NCBI GenBank assembly: GCA_944392185.1
Contig: CALXVW010000074.1
Location: forward strand, 1-8,520
Direction of reading: 5' to 3'
Length of the DNA stretch: 8,520 bases
Source of the DNA: an uncultured Alphaproteobacteria bacterium
GTDB lineage: Bacteria > Pseudomonadota > Alphaproteobacteria > RF32 > CAG-239
Under the pieces are notes generated by a model. It saw only the letters and a list, made by a program, of their open reading frames with translations, ran no database searches and was not told where the DNA came from. Positions within the stretch are counted from its first letter, which is position 1. Each line of letters starts with the position of its first letter. Shown here one piece after another: positions 6,127 to 8,520 of the stretch. The position numbers and the translations under genes were made by a program.

Positions 6127-6794
6127 TTTCGGCGAGGCAATATTTTAAGTCCAATTTTTTGCCAAAATCTCGGAAGAGCTCCCGCAGCCTTAAATTGAAT
6201 GGCAATGCGGTCAATATTGTTTTCAACACAAATACCAATACGGTGGTGCCCGTCATCAACCGAATCTTTGATACCGCAACGCCGACAAAGCATGATGGAA
6301 ATCGGTTTGCTGTCGTCAAAACCTTTGGAAAGCAGAGATTCTTTCAGTTCGGTATATTTTCTGACCCGTTCTTCAGGCGATATGTGCCAGCGTTTGGAGA
6401 TATCATAGGCGTTTTCGGCATTGCGAAAACCACGCTCAATATGCAATTCTCTTATATTTTTCAAGCTTGTATGGTATATGTTTTTATTTGTAAATTTAAA
6501 ATGCTGGCGTAATTGCTTGAAAAATATAGGTAAAATATTCCATGCAGCAATGCTCGATTTGAATATAAATCGAACCGGAACATAAGCTTTTTGCGTTTCA
6601 AAAGCCTTCTGCGCAAGCTCTCGGCCCCTAACCAATACATCGGGCGTTTGGGTCTTTGCATCGCCTAAGAGAACAACAATATCATCTTCGCATTTGATTT
6701 CTGATGCTAAATCGCTCGGCGCATCTGCGAGATTGATTATATCTTGCGGCTCAATCAAATAAAGTTCTGAAGAATAGCCAAATTTGGTTGACAT
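6123..6794 (-). CDS. uncharacterised protein with C-terminal ParB-like DGHHR motif
   Basis: A 223-residue protein I cannot assign. The N-terminal half (SELYLIEPQDIINLAD, then DDIVVLLGDAKTQTPDVLVRGRELAQKAF) has no motif I recognise. The C-terminal part reads SKPISIML, a short insert with C170 and C173 (CRRCG), then DSVDDGHHRIGICVENNIDRIAIQF. That spacing, a strand followed by DGHHR (181-185), a helix and a closing strand, resembles the ParB/sulfiredoxin N-terminal fold, where the basic motif binds nucleotide or phosphate. Members are used in partitioning, nucleases and small-molecule biosynthesis, so no specific role follows. Start ATG 6794 is preferred over the adjoining GTG 6797; the ribosome-binding site (GGAA) is weak. 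The middle is very AT-rich (about 31% GC over 6421-6600), unlike its neighbours, suggesting different ancestry. It is probably transcribed alone. Confidence 0.72.
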   Translation of the reverse strand: MSTKFGYSSELYLIEPQDIINLADAPSDLASEIKCEDDIVVLLGDAKTQTPDVLVRGRELAQKAFETQKAYVPVRFIFKSSIAAWNILPIFFKQLRQHFKFTNKNIYHTSLKNIRELHIERGFRNAENAYDISKRWHISPEERVRKYTELKESLLSKGFDDSKPISIMLCRRCGIKDSVDDGHHRIGICVENNIDRIAIQFKAAGALPRFWQKIGLKILPRRN

Positions 6795-6815
6795 CACTTA
6801 TTTCCATAGTATCAT
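6788..6815 (+). promoter_or_regulatory. strong sigma70-type promoter of the iminopeptidase-phosphatase unit
   Basis: A perfect -35 TTGACA (6788-6793) is 16 bases from TATCAT (6810-6815), one mismatch from the -10 consensus. Transcription would begin near 6822, with a leader of about 53 bases to the ATG at 6875. The -35 hexamer overlaps the start codon (6794-6792) of the divergent ParB-like gene. Confidence 0.6.
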
Positions 6816-6874
6816 TTTCAACAGAACTACTATATAAAATTCAAATTAAAATGCAAATATTTTAAGAGGCGCAG

Positions 6875-7804
6875 ATGTTAAATTGGTGGAAAAAGCTGTT
6901 TGAGCCAAAACCTTTTAATCAGGGCTTTTTGCCCGAAAATAAGGGGCATCAGGTGTTTTTTATGGAGTTTGGCAACAAAAAAGGAAAACCGATTTTGCTT
7001 TTCCACGGTGGACCCGGTGGCGGCACCAGACCCGGTCATGCCAAATTTGCCAATTTGAGAAAATATCGGGTGATTATGTTTGATCAACGCGGTTGCGGCC
7101 GCTCTCTGCCTTTGGGAATGTGCGAAAACAACACTACTCAAGATTTGATTGAAGACGCAAATTTGCTGCTTAATTATTTGAATATAAAAGAAAAAATCAT
7201 CTTGAGAGGCGCCTCTTGGGGCTCAACTTTGGCTCTTTTGTTTGCTGAAAAATATCCCGATAAAGTCGAAAAAATCCTGCTTTCTCAGATATTTCTGGCC
7301 GATGAAGACAGTCGTTTTTGGGAGTTTGAGGGCAACTCCTTCTTTTATCCGGAATTTGTTGAAGAGCTTGAACGTAAAGCCAAGGGTAGGGCCGTGCAAG
7401 CTCATTTTGATGCGGAAATAAGCTCAAAAAGCCTCAAAAAACAGCTCGATGCCGCCAATTATTATGGCTGGTATGAGCGCATATGCGGAAATTTAACCCC
7501 GCAGTGGAACACCTTGCAAGAGATTGATGATAAAGAATTGGCCTCACAGAGAGTTTATATGCATTACAGCGCCAATAAATTTATGCTGGAGCCTAACCAA
7601 ATCTTGAAAAATATTCGCAAAATTAAAGATATTCCGGCTCTTATCATTCATAATCGTTTGGATTTTGTTTGTCCGCCCAAAGGAGCTTATAAACTTCACA
7701 AGGCTTTGCCTAAGTCTACATTAATTATGGTGCCGGAGCGCGGCCATGTCGGAAAGCTGCTTTATAAAACCATGATGCGTGAGTTCGGCAAGGAAGTGTG
7801 CTAA
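6875..7804 (+). CDS. pip: proline iminopeptidase (S33 family alpha/beta hydrolase)
   Basis: Serine aminopeptidase of 309 residues that releases N-terminal proline from peptides; the family is about 310-320 residues. No signal peptide is seen, so it should be cytosolic. Hallmarks: oxyanion-hole motif HGGPGGG (44-50), FDQRGCGRS (69-77), nucleophile S114 in RGASWGS (usual form GGSWGS), acid D263 in HNRLDFVCPP, and catalytic H291 in ERGHVG. Those three make a complete catalytic triad. The cap domain contains GWYERI (198-203), matching the conserved Trp-x-x-Trp-Glu region where a Glu (E201) binds the substrate amino terminus. Start ATG 6875 has AAGAGG (6864-6869) 5 bases upstream. It leads a probable operon with the histidine phosphatase 37 bases downstream. 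Other S33 hydrolases such as tripeptidyl peptidase or epoxide hydrolase are less likely. Substrate preference is inferred. Confidence 0.88.
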   Translation: MLNWWKKLFEPKPFNQGFLPENKGHQVFFMEFGNKKGKPILLFHGGPGGGTRPGHAKFANLRKYRVIMFDQRGCGRSLPLGMCENNTTQDLIEDANLLLNYLNIKEKIILRGASWGSTLALLFAEKYPDKVEKILLSQIFLADEDSRFWEFEGNSFFYPEFVEELERKAKGRAVQAHFDAEISSKSLKKQLDAANYYGWYERICGNLTPQWNTLQEIDDKELASQRVYMHYSANKFMLEPNQILKNIRKIKDIPALIIHNRLDFVCPPKGAYKLHKALPKSTLIMVPERGHVGKLLYKTMMREFGKEVC

Positions 7805-7841
7805 CTGTTTTCGCTTTAATATGTTGATGCAATCTATTGAA

Positions 7842-8417
7842 ATGGCAAAATATTTTTATATATTCAGACACGGGCAAAGCACCTATAACCTGCAAGGAAG
7901 AACCCAGGGCAGAACTGATGATTCCGCTCTGACAGAGCTTGGAAAAGAGCAGGCTAAAAACATAGGACAACGGCTTGCAGGGAAGGGTATTGAGATTATC
8001 GCTTGCTCACCCTTGAAAAGGGCCAAACAAACCGCTCAACTGGCAAATGAGGCCTTAAATGTGCCGATTGTTATTGAACATGACTTTAATGAGATAGATG
8101 TCGGCGCTGCAGAAGGTTTGTCCAGAACTGAGATTAAGGAAAGATTTTCCGAGATATTTGACGCTTGGCATACGACTGACAGAAAGTTTGAAAATGTTTG
8201 TTATCCCGGTGGCGAAACTAAAAAGCAAGCGAAAGAGAGAATTTTTGCCGGTTTACAAAAATGGGCCGGGCTTGATTATCAAAATATTGCTGTGTCTGCT
8301 CATGGGATTATGTTGGCGCAGACTTTAATCGCCCTAGGTTATGAAGCTTCTTACGTCGAAAACGGCTCGATATTGGAGCTTGAATATGATGGCGAAAATT
8401 GGAGAGTTGTCGGTTAG
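7842..8417 (+). CDS. histidine phosphatase family protein (phosphoglycerate mutase-like)
   Basis: Cytosolic phosphatase of the branch-1 histidine phosphatase superfamily (GpmB/CobC/PhoE group), 191 residues. FRHGQSTYN (8-16) carries the phospho-accepting H10 and R9; R60 in SPLKRAKQTA, E84 in FNEIDVGAAEG and H154 in VSAHG complete the catalytic pocket. PGGETKKQAKERI fits the family's usual PGGES segment. The short length favours a broad phosphatase, or alpha-ribazole phosphatase, over a true glycolytic mutase; no cobalamin genes are nearby. The start is uncertain. ATG 7842 places the first strand right at the N-terminus, as is usual, but no clear Shine-Dalgarno precedes it or the in-frame ATGs at 7821 and 7827. 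An in-frame GTG at 7779 lies inside pip and would add unconserved sequence. Translation may depend on coupling with pip. Family is secure; substrate unknown. Confidence 0.88.
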   Translation: MAKYFYIFRHGQSTYNLQGRTQGRTDDSALTELGKEQAKNIGQRLAGKGIEIIACSPLKRAKQTAQLANEALNVPIVIEHDFNEIDVGAAEGLSRTEIKERFSEIFDAWHTTDRKFENVCYPGGETKKQAKERIFAGLQKWAGLDYQNIAVSAHGIMLAQTLIALGYEASYVENGSILELEYDGENWRVVG

Positions 8418-8470
8418 CTGATGCAAGTGCCAGGCGACGGCCTGCCGGGGAACGCCCCGGTGCGATTAGC
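8417..8470 (+). other. GC-rich three-way-junction fold, possible structured RNA or mobile-element edge
   Basis: Immediately after the phosphatase stop, three stems nest cleanly. An outer stem pairs GCTGATGCA (8417-8425) with TGCGATTAGC (8461-8470), with one bulged G and one wobble. Inside it, CAGGC-GACG-GCCTG (8431-8444) and CCGGGG-AACG-CCCCGG (8445-8460) are perfect hairpins sitting side by side. There is no T-tract, so this is not an ordinary terminator. I counted 65 G or C in the 103 bases 8418-8520 (63%), against about 40% just upstream. GTGCG at 8460-8464 matches the first bases of group II introns, but this alone is weak. An ATG frame from 8421 also stays open to the window edge, as expected by chance in GC-rich DNA. 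Confidence 0.4.
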
Positions 8471-8520
8471 AAGCTGTAACCCGCTCAACTCACAAAGTTC
8501 GTTTCGCTGGCGCTCGTGCC

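Noticed and set aside
6159..6512. Plus-strand open frame of 117 codons opposite the ParB-like gene
   Set aside because: I considered whether this strand was the real gene. The minus frame is twice as long, carries the DGHHR motif and neatly meets queH at the stop codon; the plus frame has no motif.
8417..8470. Intrinsic terminator for the pip-phosphatase unit
   Set aside because: The hairpins are GC-rich and well formed, but no run of T follows either of them.
8421..8520. Open frame from ATG 8421 as the N-terminus of a new gene
   Set aside because: No ribosome-binding site precedes it. Another plus frame hits a stop within the segment and a minus frame is also open, as expected in GC-rich non-coding DNA; the sequence folds strongly instead.

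Overview
The window is 8.5 kb of compact bacterial chromosome. By hand count, GC is roughly 40-45% in most genes. There are ten protein-coding genes, no rRNA or tRNA, no CRISPR array and no transposase. Shine-Dalgarno sequences (AGGA, GGGAGG, AAGAGG) and sigma70-like promoter hexamers are easy to find. A Sec signal peptide, a MATE exporter, QueH, a CobB-type sirtuin and a close relative of enteric lactaldehyde reductase FucO suggest a Gram-negative, probably host- or gut-associated, at least facultatively anaerobic bacterium. A gut alphaproteobacterium would fit, but that assignment is inference and cannot be settled from this sequence.

Layout. 1-1250 (-) is a MATE multidrug exporter whose C-terminus lies outside the window. 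It is transcribed away from 1399-2559 (+), a FucO-type iron alcohol dehydrogenase that ends in a strong intrinsic terminator. 2689-3547 (+) is a two-gene unit: a RimJ/RimL-type acetyltransferase overlapping by 8 bases a small exported protein with a 13-residue C-terminal repeat. It meets head-on a two-gene minus-strand operon (5513 to 3544): a Sir2 deacylase followed by an MTA/SAH deaminase-type amidohydrolase. 5602-6126 (+) is queH (queuosine pathway), divergent from the sirtuin. It converges on 6123-6794 (-), an unrecognised AT-rich gene with a ParB-like DGHHR motif. 6875-8417 (+) is a probable two-gene unit: proline iminopeptidase and a histidine phosphatase. The last 103 bases (8418-8520) change sharply to about 63% GC, fold into neat hairpins, and look like the edge of a different element.

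The genes do not form a single pathway. They are mostly housekeeping or salvage functions: aldehyde reduction, protein acylation and deacylation, methylthioadenosine/SAH salvage, tRNA modification, peptide trimming and phosphate-ester hydrolysis. Packing is tight: both convergent pairs share a 4-bp palindromic stop-codon overlap (CTAG, TTAA), and one promoter overlaps the start codon of the divergent gene. The parts most worth a second look are the GC-rich structured tail, the ParB-like orphan gene, the repeat-bearing exported protein, and the sirtuin whose acyl-selectivity motif is altered. I do not see a clear previously undescribed multi-gene system.
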